A DNA stretch of 64,000 bases from Akebia trifoliata. Its lineage: Eukaryota; Streptophyta; Magnoliopsida; Ranunculales; Lardizabalaceae. Made by a program: the position numbers and the translations under genes. Shown here piece after piece: positions 1 to 9,826 of this stretch (positions are counted from its first letter, which is position 1; each line of letters begins with the position of its first letter). The notes below the pieces were generated by a model, which did not search any database, was not told the DNA's origin, and saw only the letters and a list, made by a program, of their open reading frames with translations. Location: NCBI GenBank assembly GCA_017979445.1, contig CM030717.1:18835288-18899287 (forward strand). Reading direction: 5' to 3'.

Positions 1-1
1 C

Positions 2-1090
2 AATTACCAGCAGCCTGCCCAACAACAGTCGTTTTTAGAATCTATGATTGCCGAGTTGATGAGGCAGCAACAGCAGTTCATCCAAACTCAACAGCAAACC
101 CATCAAAATCAAACTCAGATTAACCAGGTCACTGCACAATCCATAGCTAAGATGGAAGTTCAGTTGGGGCAGTTAGCTCTTTCCTTGAGTGGGAGAGAGA
201 AAGGTCAATTTCCTAGTCAGACTATCCCTAACCCTAGAGGTCAACCTTTGATTCCAAACGGATCAAAAGGTCAATACGAAGTAGGAAGCCATTCTGGAGC
301 TCCACAAGACTCAGTCCAGGCTATCCACACCTTGCGTTCGGGAAAGAAGGTGGACAATAAGGTCCAACTTATTGACACGGGAGAAAAGGTCTTAGAAAAG
401 GACAAAGTTCAAAAAGAAGCCATAGAGTCTCCAACAGAGAAGAAGAAAGATTTGGAAAATCCTCCTATCATTTTGCCAATTCCAAAAGCTCCATTTCCCC
501 ATCGCCTTAGAGATTCTAAAAAAGGTAAGCAGTTTGAGGGTGTCTTAGAAGTCTTCCAAAATGTGCATATCAATATCCCATTCCTAGATGCCATTAAGCA
601 GATACCTTCTTATGCGAAATTCTTAAAGGATTTGACCACAGCTAAAAGGAAAACACCATTTCCTCGGGAAGCTATTATGGCAGTCCAAGCTTCGTCACTC
701 ATCCAACAAACGATTGCACCAAAATTTAAGGATCTTGGATGTCCGACAATTTTTATTCATATTGGAAATCAAGTGGTCGAAAAATGTCTCTTAGACATAG
801 GGGCCAATGTGAACCTTTTACCATATTCGGTTTATAAACAATTAGGTTTGGGGGTTTTGAAACCCACAGATATCACGTTGAGTCTAGTCGATAGGTCCAT
901 AAAAATTCCAAAGGGTATAGTTGAGGACGTGATAGTTAAAGTCAAAGATTTCTATTTTCCTGTTGACTTTGTTGTCTTAGACACAGAGCCAGTCATCAAT
1001 TCGAACAGTCATATTCCTATCATCTTAGGACGTCCATTCTTAGCCACGTCTGACGCAGTCATGTCATTTGTTGTAAAAACGGAATTATGA
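2..1090 (+). pseudogene. Athila gag C-terminus and aspartic protease (partial)
   Basis: The reading frame is already open at the window start, so this is the 3' part of a longer gag-pro ORF. The first ~60 residues are Gln-rich. The retropepsin domain lies at about residues 230-345, with active-site LLDIGANVNLLPYSVYK (D-I-G-A in place of the usual D-S/T-G-A) and the downstream flap/ILGRPFLAT motif, so the protease core itself looks complete. The frame then stops at 1090, whereas the homologous reading continues in another frame from about 1075 (NGIMTLAFGDMKV...), which indicates a small indel. Not a functional polyprotein in this copy. Confidence 0.85.
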
Positions 1091-1244
1091 CTTTAGCATT
1101 TGGGGATATGAAAGTGAAACTGAACGTATTCCACAATTTCCAAGGAATTGATGTAGATGATGGTATGGAGGAAGTGAACATGATAGATATGCTAGTCATC
1201 AAACGTATCAAGATTTAGGGTACTCTGATCCCCTAACGAAATGT

Positions 1245-3117
1245 TTGGCTTACTTTGGCCTTGACTTGGACGTAGAAGAGTCTATAAGCGAAGTCAATGC
1301 TTTGCTTGAATCCGTTCCACTCTTAGATTATGTGCGGTGGCACGCAAAAGCTGAAAGTCTTCCTGTGCGCACATCCAATCTTGTTCCTTCTCATGTCGAG
1401 CCTCCAAAATGGAACTCAAGTCTCTTCCAGAGACCTTGAGATATGCATTCTTGGCAAGAATCAAACCTTGCCTGTGATCATTTCCTCTCACCTCAATGAA
1501 GTCCAAGAGGGAAAGTTGTTAGGAGTATTAAGGGAACATCAAGAAGCTATTGGTTGGAGCATAGTTGACATCAATGGAATTAGTCCATCTGTGGTGATGC
1601 ACCACATTCGTTTAGAGGATTTTGCTAAACCTTCCTTAGAACCTCAGAGACGACTAAATCCTGTCATGAAATACGTGGTTCGGATAGAAGTGATGAAATT
1701 GCTAGATGCGGGTATTATCTATCCTATCTCTGATAGTCGTTGGGTGAGTCCTATACAAGTAGTTCCTAAGAAATCTGGTATCACTGTGGTAGTGAACCAA
1801 GACGACGAATTAATCCCCACTCGAGTCCAAAATGGATGGAGAGTGTGTATCGATTATAGGAAACTCAACTCGATGACTCCTAAGGATCATTTTCCTTTAC
1901 CTTTCATTGATCAAATGTTAGAGCGTCTAGCAGGACATTCTTACTATTGCTTCTTAGATGGTTATTCCGGGTACGACCAGATACCCGTTGGTCCAATCGA
2001 TCAAGAGAAAACAACTTTCACCTGCCCTTTCGGAACTTTCGCTTATCGTCGCATGCCTTTTGGATTGTGCAATGCACCCATTACTTTTCAACGGTGCATG
2101 ATGAGTATATTTTTCGATATGCTAGAAAAATATCTCGAAGTATTCATGGACGATTTTTCAGTTTTTGGATCAAGTTTTGAGGAATGTCTTCATCACTTGA
2201 CTTTGGTCCTTGTATGTTGCAAAGAGGTCAATCTAGTCCTCAATTGGGAAAAATGCCATTTCATGGTAACATCGGGGATTGTGCTAGGGCACATTGTTTC
2301 TACTAAGGGGATTGAGGTAGATAAGGCAAAGGTAGGTCTAATTGAAAAATTACCACCTCCTAGAACGGTCAAAGAAATTAGGTCATTCCTAGGCCATGCG
2401 GGTTTTTATCGTAGATTCATTAAAGATTTCGGGAAAATCTCGAAGCCTTTATGTGAGCTATTGGGAAAGGATGTTCCTTTCGACTTTTCAGAGTCATGTC
2501 TCTCTGCATTCAACAAGCTCAAGTCCGAGTTAACCTCGGCACCCATTATTCAACCTCCAAACTGGAGCATTCCATTCGAAGTTATGTGCGACGCTTCAGA
2601 TTATGCAATAGGTGCTGTTTTGGGTCAGCGAATTGAAAAACAACCTCATGTTATCCAATATGCTAGTAAAATCCTAAACGATGCTCAGCTTAATTACTCT
2701 ACAACAGAGAAGGAAATGCTAGCAGTGGTCTATGCCATTGAAAAATTTCGCCCCTACCTCATAGGATCTAAAGTCGTGATCTACACAGACCACGCAGCAT
2801 TGAAGTACCTTCTATCAAAGAAAGATGTTAAAGCAAGGTTAATCCGTTGGATTCTACTTCTACAAGAGTTTGATCTCGAGATCCGAGATAAAAAAGGGGT
2901 AGAAAATGTAGTAGCTGATCACTTGTCTAGGATAGTTAACAAGCCATCCGAGGAATCCTTACCCATCTCTGAATCCTTTCCCGATGAGCAACTTATGCAA
3001 ATCTCTCAAGCTAATGTTCCATGGTATGCGGACATTGTCAACTACCTAGTTACAGGTCAATTCCCAGTCGAAATGACTAGTCAAGAGAAACTCCGTCTTC
3101 TGTCAAAAACAAAATGA
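1245..3117 (+). pseudogene. Athila reverse transcriptase-RNase H (frameshifted at N-terminus)
   Basis: The linker before RT reads in one frame up to about 1439 and in another from about 1440, so a frameshift separates them. From there to 3117 the frame is open through the RT palm and fingers ([39 protein letters not shown], catalytic [10 protein letters not shown]) and RNase H ([61 protein letters not shown]). Catalytic aspartates of both domains appear present. The frame ends at TGA 3115-3117, before the zinc-binding region of integrase. The RT-RH stretch is thus better preserved than its flanks. Confidence 0.88.
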
Positions 3118-4263
3118 TATTTCTGGGATGAGCCATACTTATTTAAGTATTGTCCTGATCAATCATTAGACGTTGTATTCCAACCTGTGAGCAAGTCAGT
3201 ATCCTAGAGTTTTGCCATAATCATGCCTGCGGAGGGCACTTCAGTGGAAAAAGACCGCCATGAAAATCCTACAATGCGGTTTTTTCTAGCCTAGTATTTT
3301 TCGTGATGCCCACGAGTTTAGCAAATCTTGTGATAGATGTCAAAGATTAGGAAAAATCTCTAAGAGAAATGAAATGCCTCAAAATCCTATACTGATCATC
3401 GAAATTTTTGACGTGTGGGGTATAGACTTCATGGGACCTTTTCCTATCTCCCAGGGTTATCAATACATCCTAGTTGCCGTTGACTATGTGTCAAAATGGG
3501 TCGAAGCTGTGGCATGTAGAACTAACGATCACAAGGTTGTGATAAAATTCATCAAGGAAACGATTTTTTCAAGATTTGGTACTCCGCGAGCTATCATAAG
3601 TGGTGGCTCGCATTTTTGCAACAAGATCTTTGCTACGTTGATAAGAAATACCTCATAACGCATAAGGTTGCCACACCTTACCACCCACAAACAAGTGGAC
3701 AAGTTGAGATTTCTAATAGGGAAATAAAGACTATCTTAGAAAAAACAGTCAATCCTTCAAGGAAAGATTGGTCTTTGAGATTGAGTGATTCACTCTAGGC
3801 CTATAGGACTGCATTTAAGACACCCATAGGGATGTCTCCCTACCGGTTAGTTTTTGGCAAGGCCTGCCATCTCCCTGTAGAACTAGAACATCGTGCATAT
3901 TGGGCGATCAAACGCCTCAACTTTGATTTTGATAAAGCCGGTGAGAAGCGAAAGTTACAACTAGACGAGTTAGAAGAGATTAGAAATGACTCGTATGATT
4001 GTGTCAAAAGGTACAAAGAGCGTACCAAATTCTTTCACAATAGGCACATTCTTAGGAGGAATTTCATTCTTAATCAAAAAGTTTTGGTGTATGATAATAG
4101 ACTCCACCTTTTTCCTGGAAAACTTAAGTCTCGATGGACTGGCCCATATATTATCCAAACAGTTTACCCCCATGGTGCTGTTGAAGTCCTTAATCCTAAG
4201 GACGGATCCACTTTCAAAGTGAATGGCCAACGTCTCAAACCGTTTCACGAGTATGTTCCGTAG
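3118..4263 (+). pseudogene. Athila integrase (multiply broken, catalytic Asp lost)
   Basis: The HHCC zinc-binding region (3180-3370) is spread over different frames with stops. The core follows: [19 protein letters not shown] (first catalytic Asp), then [12 protein letters not shown] at ~3590-3625, where the family norm has Asp after the Ser; that codon is missing, so the second catalytic residue is gone. A frameshift at ~3650 leads to [20 protein letters not shown] (E-containing motif), a stop at 3797, then the C-terminal domain 3832-4263 ending KPFHEYVP. At least two frameshifts, one stop and one catalytic-codon deletion make it non-functional. Confidence 0.88.
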
Positions 4264-5595
4264 GAGGAAGTTCTTTTTCTCAATGATCCCGTCTATCAAA
4301 ATTAACTATGTTTTCATCTAGCTAAAGACGTTAAACTTAGCGATTCTGGGAGGCAATCCATGCACTTCAAGGGACATTGTGTTACATATCGACAGGACTA
4401 TAAGGTCTTTCTCAGGTGCTATCTAACCCACTTCATTTCATTTTGTCAATTTCAATTTTACCTTTGCATGCATATTTTGAAATATTGAGGACAATATAAT
4501 GTTTAAGTTTGGGGGTGTATGGGTTGGATTTCCACATATTATTTTCTTCTTTTATACAAAAAAAAAAAAATTGAAAAATATTGGTTGGCAACTTTGTTGT
4601 ATTTTTCTCAAAGTCTTAGCTTATATCTTTTAAGCACTTAGTGAAAATATTTAATCAGTCTTTCATTGGAAGCTATGATCTGGAGTCCCCATTTATGTTT
4701 CTCTTAGGCAAAAATTAGAGTAAAGTTATCTTTTGGTTTATAGTCACTTCTAATAAGGTTACCAAGAGTCTAGATTGTATTAAAAGAGCTTGTTACCTTC
4801 TTTCTACCTAGAGTTTAAGGAAAAACTAGGTTTGATGAACTTTGACTTCCTTGTTCAATTGGTTGGTTGATTAGAAGAAAAACAGAACTGGATTGTATAC
4901 ACCTTGTACATCAACCATTGAATTAGACTGGGTACCGTGAAAAGGGCTGCCTACTTTTCTTAGAAAAATAGTGAAGAAGTAATATATATAAAAAAAAATA
5001 AAAAATAAAAAAGAGAAAAAGTCAAAGATCCAAAAGTTTATGTAAAGTTTTAGTAGGGTGAAAGCCATCAAGTGTAAAAATGTGAGTATACTGGAATATC
5101 ACAGATAAAGCCCCTTAGAGGTATTAAAGTGAATATCCACACTTCTCACTACCCCAGACAGGATGCTAAGTTTAGAATTAAACCCTAAGTTACTCCAGTT
5201 ATTCTTGAGTAGTTAGAAGGTTGAAACTCATTTTGGGAAATCGAATCTCTTAAATTTCTGAGTTAGAATCACTATCGCTTAAAGGTCAATTTAAGTCTAA
5301 GTTTTGTCGTAGAGAAATAAGGGTTGGAACTCTATACCAAGCAGTACTTCTAATTGATTGAAAAAAAAAAAAGACTTGTGCTTTTCAATATAAGTTTTGA
5401 TTTTGACTATTTTTACTTCAAAGTTGTTTTCAAATTTTGTGGGTATATTTTCTACAAACCCTCACGAGTCAAACTCGTCCACTAGGGGTAACCTAGCGGT
5501 TCAAGGGCTTGCTGCATTCGCTAAATGCAGTCGAGGTGCCTGCGAAAGTGGCAGTTTTATTTTCTAGGGACTAGAAAAAGGTAAGTTTTGGGGTG
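4264..5595 (+). other. Athila non-coding spacer between integrase and 3' LTR
   Basis: About 1.3 kb, AT-rich, with no ORF that resembles a protein. It contains a G-rich AAGTTTGGGGGTGT tract (~4503-4517) and a second G-rich tract directly before the LTR (GTAAGTTTTGGGGTG, 5581-5595), which is the likely polypurine tract. A-rich runs at 4558-4570 and 4985-5020. Long post-pol spacers are usual in Athila elements; some carry an env-like ORF, but I see none here. Confidence 0.7.
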
Positions 5596-6827
5596 TGATG
5601 AGTGTCTCCAAACACTCAATTATACGCACATTTTCCGGATATTTATCTTGATTTTTGTACCTATTTCTCTATATTAAGATAATAATCATGATAAGCCTCA
5701 AACCACCACGTTGCATGTTAATTAGGCTTAATTATATATAAATAAATTCATTTACTAGATAAATCTAATTACGTGTGTTTCTTGTGCAGAAAATCAACAA
5801 TTTGGAATCAAAATCTCAAGGCAAAAGCATTTGGGCCCACTTTGGAATGCCCTAACACTTTGGAATGCCCTAATCTTTTGGAATGCCCTAATCCTTAACT
5901 CATATTCTCATCTTTTTTCTTTTTGTGCAAAGAAAAGTGGAGGCTACTTTTAGACTCTTCTACACACATTTTTCTCTATAAATAGAGCCTTCATTTCTAG
6001 AGAAAGGGTCCCATCTTGGTTCTCTTATCCAAGACTCCTTTAATCTAAGGTTCTTTGCCTATTCTCTTATTTTTTTTGTATTTTCATTTTCTAATTATTT
6101 CCTTTTGGTTAATTAGTCTTGTAAGAAGTAGAAGAAGAAGAAGTTGTATTTTCTCCATGAAATGAGAAAAAGTTCTTTCATCTCTTATCTTCCCTCTCTT
6201 GCAATGACATTAGGCTAAGTTCCCCTCCATTGGAGAGTGGAAAAGCCTAGAGCAAGTTCTTGTGTTATTTCTAATTTTATGCCTTTCTTTTATTTAAAAT
6301 GCTTATGAATTCTCTTTAAGTTTCTTGCACATTTTATTCTTAATATAGATACTTTATGCTTAGATTAGATCAAGATAAAGTATGCTTAAATTAGATAATT
6401 TGTAGTAAGAAGTTCTCAAGAAATTCTACTTTGTTTTTGTTCCTTTATTTCATTTTAATTGTAAAACTTTCCGATCTAAGGAGCTAACACCAAGCCCTTA
6501 TGATTGAGTTATAAAAAGGCTAGAGACTAGAAATTGCTCATTAACATGTTTTAGGTAGATCCACCTCCAATGGTGTTTTAATTCATAAGTTTACTTGCTT
6601 TTAATTTCATTTACTTTAGTTTATTTTCTAGCAATTTTACATCTTCTTATAAGTTCAAAAATATAAAGAAAAACAGTTTTAATTCCTTTTAGTTAATTTG
6701 AATTTTATCTTCTTAGCTTAGCTCTATTCCTCCTTTCTCTTGGGTTCGATCCCCTACTTGCCCCACAAGTAAGGTAAAACTAAGATTATTATTAACTCCG
6801 GTGAGAAGAACAACGATAGTCTCATCA
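5596..6827 (+). repeat. Athila 3' LTR
   Basis: The LTR starts TGATGAGTGTCTCC directly after the G-rich tract and ends AACGATAGTCTCATCA, giving the terminal inverted repeat TGATGAG/CTCATCA. Length 1232 bp. It contains a TATA box at 5977-5984 and the long AT-rich U3/R/U5 expected of this lineage. The same sequence occurs in reverse orientation at 13375-14182, which confirms both the family and the right boundary. Confidence 0.92.
5977..5984 (+). promoter_or_regulatory. TATA box of Athila LTR
   Basis: TATAAATA in the context CTCTATAAATAGAGCC, about 380 bp into the LTR, the normal place for an LTR polymerase II promoter. Assigned from motif and position only. Confidence 0.6.
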
Positions 6828-6935
6828 GAGGTCCTAAGATTCTAATGTCCATGCTACTGTGATCATATTCGGCAACCAATCAGAATGTTCCAAGCATCAC
6901 TCCCATAAGATTGGTTTTTCCAACAACTGAGCAAA

Positions 6936-7280
6936 TTAAGTTTTCACAGGCTCAGCTCGAGGCCTCCAGAGTCCCTGTTTGTACTTGTGGGTGTATTTCG
7001 AGATCAGCTTCCTCTAATTACAAGGGAATCCAAGCTTCTTGAGCTTGAGAGTTCGGGTGACAAGCAAATTCTGAAAGTCTCCAATCTCTGAGTCAAGCTT
7101 CACTACGTGGGTTTCAACCGCCCTATTTACTCCATTCAGGAACTCTGGTATTCCTACCTTCAAAACGTATTGGTTGTAGAATTTAGAGAAAAATCTTGAG
7201 AATCTTGGAACCAAACGTGATTGTGTTGAGAGTGACAGTCGGTTTGAGAGCATTTGCTTCCAAGCCATCACCATGGCCAC
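6936..7280 (-). pseudogene. mS41-like mitochondrial ribosomal protein (IGR/SAM domain), broken by a stop
   Basis: The minus strand reads from ATG (7278-7280) through a basic, Arg/Ser-rich N-terminus that looks like a mitochondrial presequence (residues 1-35). Then comes a conserved block FLNGVNRAVETHVVKLDSEI and LLVTRTLKLKKLGFPCN, the plant form of the IGR/SAM domain of mitoribosomal subunit mS41 (Pfam IGR family). TAG at 7014-7016 interrupts it, but the same frame continues as RKLISKYTHKYKQGLWRPRA and ends at TAA 6936-6938, so one point change truncates the last ~25 residues, including the basic helix. No intron is visible. An Athila LTR sits ~108 bp beyond the stop, within the presumed 3' UTR. 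Either a decayed gene or a retro-/duplicated copy; family call from memory, fairly sure. Confidence 0.65.
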
Positions 7281-7282
7281 AA

Positions 7283-7328
7283 GACACAGAGAGAGAGAGA
7301 AAGAAAGAAAGAGAGAGAAAGAGATATC
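7283..7328. repeat. GA/GAAA-rich microsatellite
   Basis: Impure (GA)n/(GAAA)n tract (ACAGAGAGAGAGAGAAAGAA...). On the minus strand it is a CT-rich tract directly upstream of the mS41-like ATG, where plant 5' UTRs often have one. Confidence 0.8.
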
Positions 7329-7429
7329 TCTCTTCTGGTTTGTTGTTGTTTTTTCCTCTTCTTATTGAAGAAGAAGATGGAACTAATAAAAAAAAAGTTT
7401 TAATATTAGCACACCACGCCTAAAATTAG

Positions 7430-7693
7430 TTTGAAACGGTGTTGTTGGCTAACAGCACCCTTAAAAAAAACTTTTTATTTTTTTTATTTTTGTTTGTTGT
7501 CGATGGGCAGCACTACTCTTTTTTTTTCATCATTTTTTTTCTTGCTGTTAGCACAACTTGCCTACTTAAAAGAACTAAACACATAAAATAAAAAATAAAA
7601 AATTAGAGAAAGAAAACCTTTTGCTATCCCAAAAACAGATCGACATATACCTAAAAAACAATGAATAAAAAGGTAAAAGATCCCCTTTTATAT

Positions 7694-7725
<32 letters not shown>

Positions 7726-8183
7726 TTTTGGCTTGCAGTTTTTTGCTTGCTATCAATGGACAGCACAACTTGTCCATAAAAAAAAAATTGATAAAAAATA
7801 AAATAAACAAAAAAAAAAGAAAAATTTCAAACGACAGATCAAGGACACTCCTAAAAGAGGAATAATAAAAAGAAGTAAAAAATATATAAAAAAAAAAAAA
7901 TAATTTCCATTGTCCGATAAACGTTGTTTCATTTTCAACTAGACCATTCCTTCGAAATCTCGTATTATTTGGGGTCATTCCAAATACCATGCCAAAGTAG
8001 AATATTCATAACCCAAACACACGATCAATAATTAAACAAAAAGATGATAGAAATAAAAAAATAAATAAATAAACAGATAAACTAACAACTAAAAAGAAAA
8101 AAAAATCTAGATCGTTTTAGCAATGCTCCCATACTTGGGGCTTTTCAAGTTTGATCCTCAGTGTTTCCCAGCGGAGTCGCCAC
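7430..8183 (-). mobile_element. Old Tat-type element, leader/internal remnant (antisense)
   Basis: Reads on the minus strand away from the LTR at 8184. Positions 8166-8182 are the reverse complement of a PBS TGGCGACTCCGCTGGG, shared with the young Tat element at 37489. The segment CAAGTTTGATCCTCAGTG beside it also matches the leader at 37510-37530. Further left are long A/T runs and a phrase like GCTAACAGCACC that resembles the leader at 38063-38080. The left boundary is unclear, somewhere around 7400-7440. No coding sequence. Confidence 0.6.
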
Positions 8184-9795
8184 TAAAAGTGTCCTCGATC
8201 GGAGGGGTGCGCGGATCCGCTTTTTACCTTTGAGGTTTGGGAGTCGCCACTTAGTTATTACAGTCTAGGAACTGATCATTGACTCTAAAAATAAAGATAG
8301 CTAATCTACGAAAGAAAATACGGGTCCAGGGATCACGTTACGAGGTTGGAAGGTGTTAGGCACCAACCCCGCCCAGCAAACGCCGATCTCTACTAATTCT
8401 CAAATAGAACAACATTGCTAAAAATACTTAATCAATAAAAAAAAATTTAAATATTTACCTTTATAAAGACGACGGTCTTGTCCCTCAGATCTGGTAGAAT
8501 AGTTCTTCGTACAGTAATCCTTATTTCGTTCTGTCACCAGATTCGTTTCGGATCTCCAAAATAAAGTATCTCCTTATAAATTTTTTAAATTTTTTATGGA
8601 TTTCTAGGGTGTTTTGGAAGGGTTTATAGGTATTTTTTCAGCTAAAGTTGGGGTATGGATGTTAGGTAAGAAGTTGGGACTTCAAAATTAGGGTTTATGG
8701 GAGGCTAGGGAAGCTTTTTGACCTACTTTTTCTAGGGTTTATTTTTTTATCCGAAAATAGGTTGTAGAGACCCTTATTTAATTATAAGGGTTAGGCTAGG
8801 GAAGCTTGTTTAGATAGAGTTAGTGTTTAATTATAATTCTTTTAGAAAGAGTTATTGTTTAATTATAATTATTTTAGGTAAAGTTATATTTTAATTAGAA
8901 TTATTTTAAATAAAATTATTATTTAATTAGAATTATTTTAAATAGAGTTATTGTTTAATTAGAATTCTATTAGGATTTTGACTTTTAGTCTCACTTAATT
9001 GACTTTAAGATTTTGACTTTAGTCTTATTTCATTGACTTCAAAATTTTGACTTTAGTCTTACTTAATTGACTTTAATTTTGACTTTAGTTTTACTTGATT
9101 AACTTTAAGATTGACTTTAGTCTTACTTGATTGACTTTAATTTTTTGACTTCAGTCTTACTTGATTGACTTTAGTCTTAGTTTATATTAATTAATATTTT
9201 ATTAATTTTAAAAATTTTAATTATTAAAATTGTAAAATTATCGTTTTGCCCTCGGAGAGGATTTTTTACATTTTAAATCATTTTTTAATGTTTCAGGATG
9301 TTTTGAAATCGATTTTTCATAAGGATTCAATGGGAATATTGGTTTTTGTCATTTATGAAATTTTTTTAGGCGAAATGGTCGTGAACTTTATGAAGGGCAT
9401 TTTCATAACTTTGTCAAATTTTGTGAAAATTAACGAAATGATTTATTTGATTTCGATTTGTTGTTTTATGTGTTTGAAAGGGTTTTCATAAGCGTAATGT
9501 AGGTTTTAGGGATGTTTTGAGATTAGGGGTATTTTGGTAATTAGATCATTTTTTAGTGATTTTTATCGTGAAATTTCTTTTTGTCTAAAAAATGATAATT
9601 TCTATATTTTTGGGGTTATATTTTCCTAGCGTAACATGATTTCTACAGTTTTTTTAGTTTGAGATACCTTATCCGAATTTCTGAAGCACATCTAGTAATA
9701 AATAAACCATTGGAATAAACATCCATCATTGGAAACCGTTACGATCAGGTTGACGAGTCGATTAACCAGGCGAGTGCAAAAATGGAGTGTCTACA
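8184..9795 (-). repeat. Tat-type LTR (5' LTR of an old antisense copy)
   Basis: The right end is the reverse complement of TGTAGACACTCCATTTTTGC, the start of the Tat LTRs at 35717 and 45007. The left end borders the PBS. Shared landmarks in antisense include GCGCGGATCCGC (8209-8220) and GTTGGAAGGTGTTAGGCACC (8345-8364). About 1612 bp and clearly diverged from the young copy, so an older insertion. The other LTR is not in the window, so the element is truncated. Confidence 0.82.
8800..9190. repeat. Internal short repeats of the Tat LTR
   Basis: Two sub-arrays: degenerate ~35-bp units around TTAATTATAATT..TTTTAG (8805-8960) and units around TTGACTTTAGTCTTACTTGA (8970-9180). The same two unit types occur in antisense in the young LTRs (36500-36840), so they are an old property of this LTR family rather than a new expansion. 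Confidence 0.7.
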
Positions 9796-9826
9796 GTGTA
9801 TTCATAATACAGATCAAAGACCAACC

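Larger units (their letters stand above)
1..6827 (+). mobile_element. Athila-type Ty3/gypsy retrotransposon, 3' part
   Basis: The order gag C-terminus, protease, reverse transcriptase, RNase H, integrase, long non-coding spacer, LTR fits the Athila lineage. The RT motif [19 protein letters not shown] and the FMDD catalytic box are characteristic of that clade. The 5' LTR and most of gag lie left of the window. Several frameshifts and stops break pol, so this copy cannot supply its own proteins. The LTR end abuts a host-gene fragment at 6828, so the insertion probably lies in the 3' flank of that gene copy. The 5' half would be needed to confirm the target-site duplication. Confidence 0.9.

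Noticed and set aside
7694..7990. Minus-strand frame rich in Phe/Tyr/Ile
   Set aside because: Translation of A/T runs and a (TA)n tract in an old LTR-element leader.
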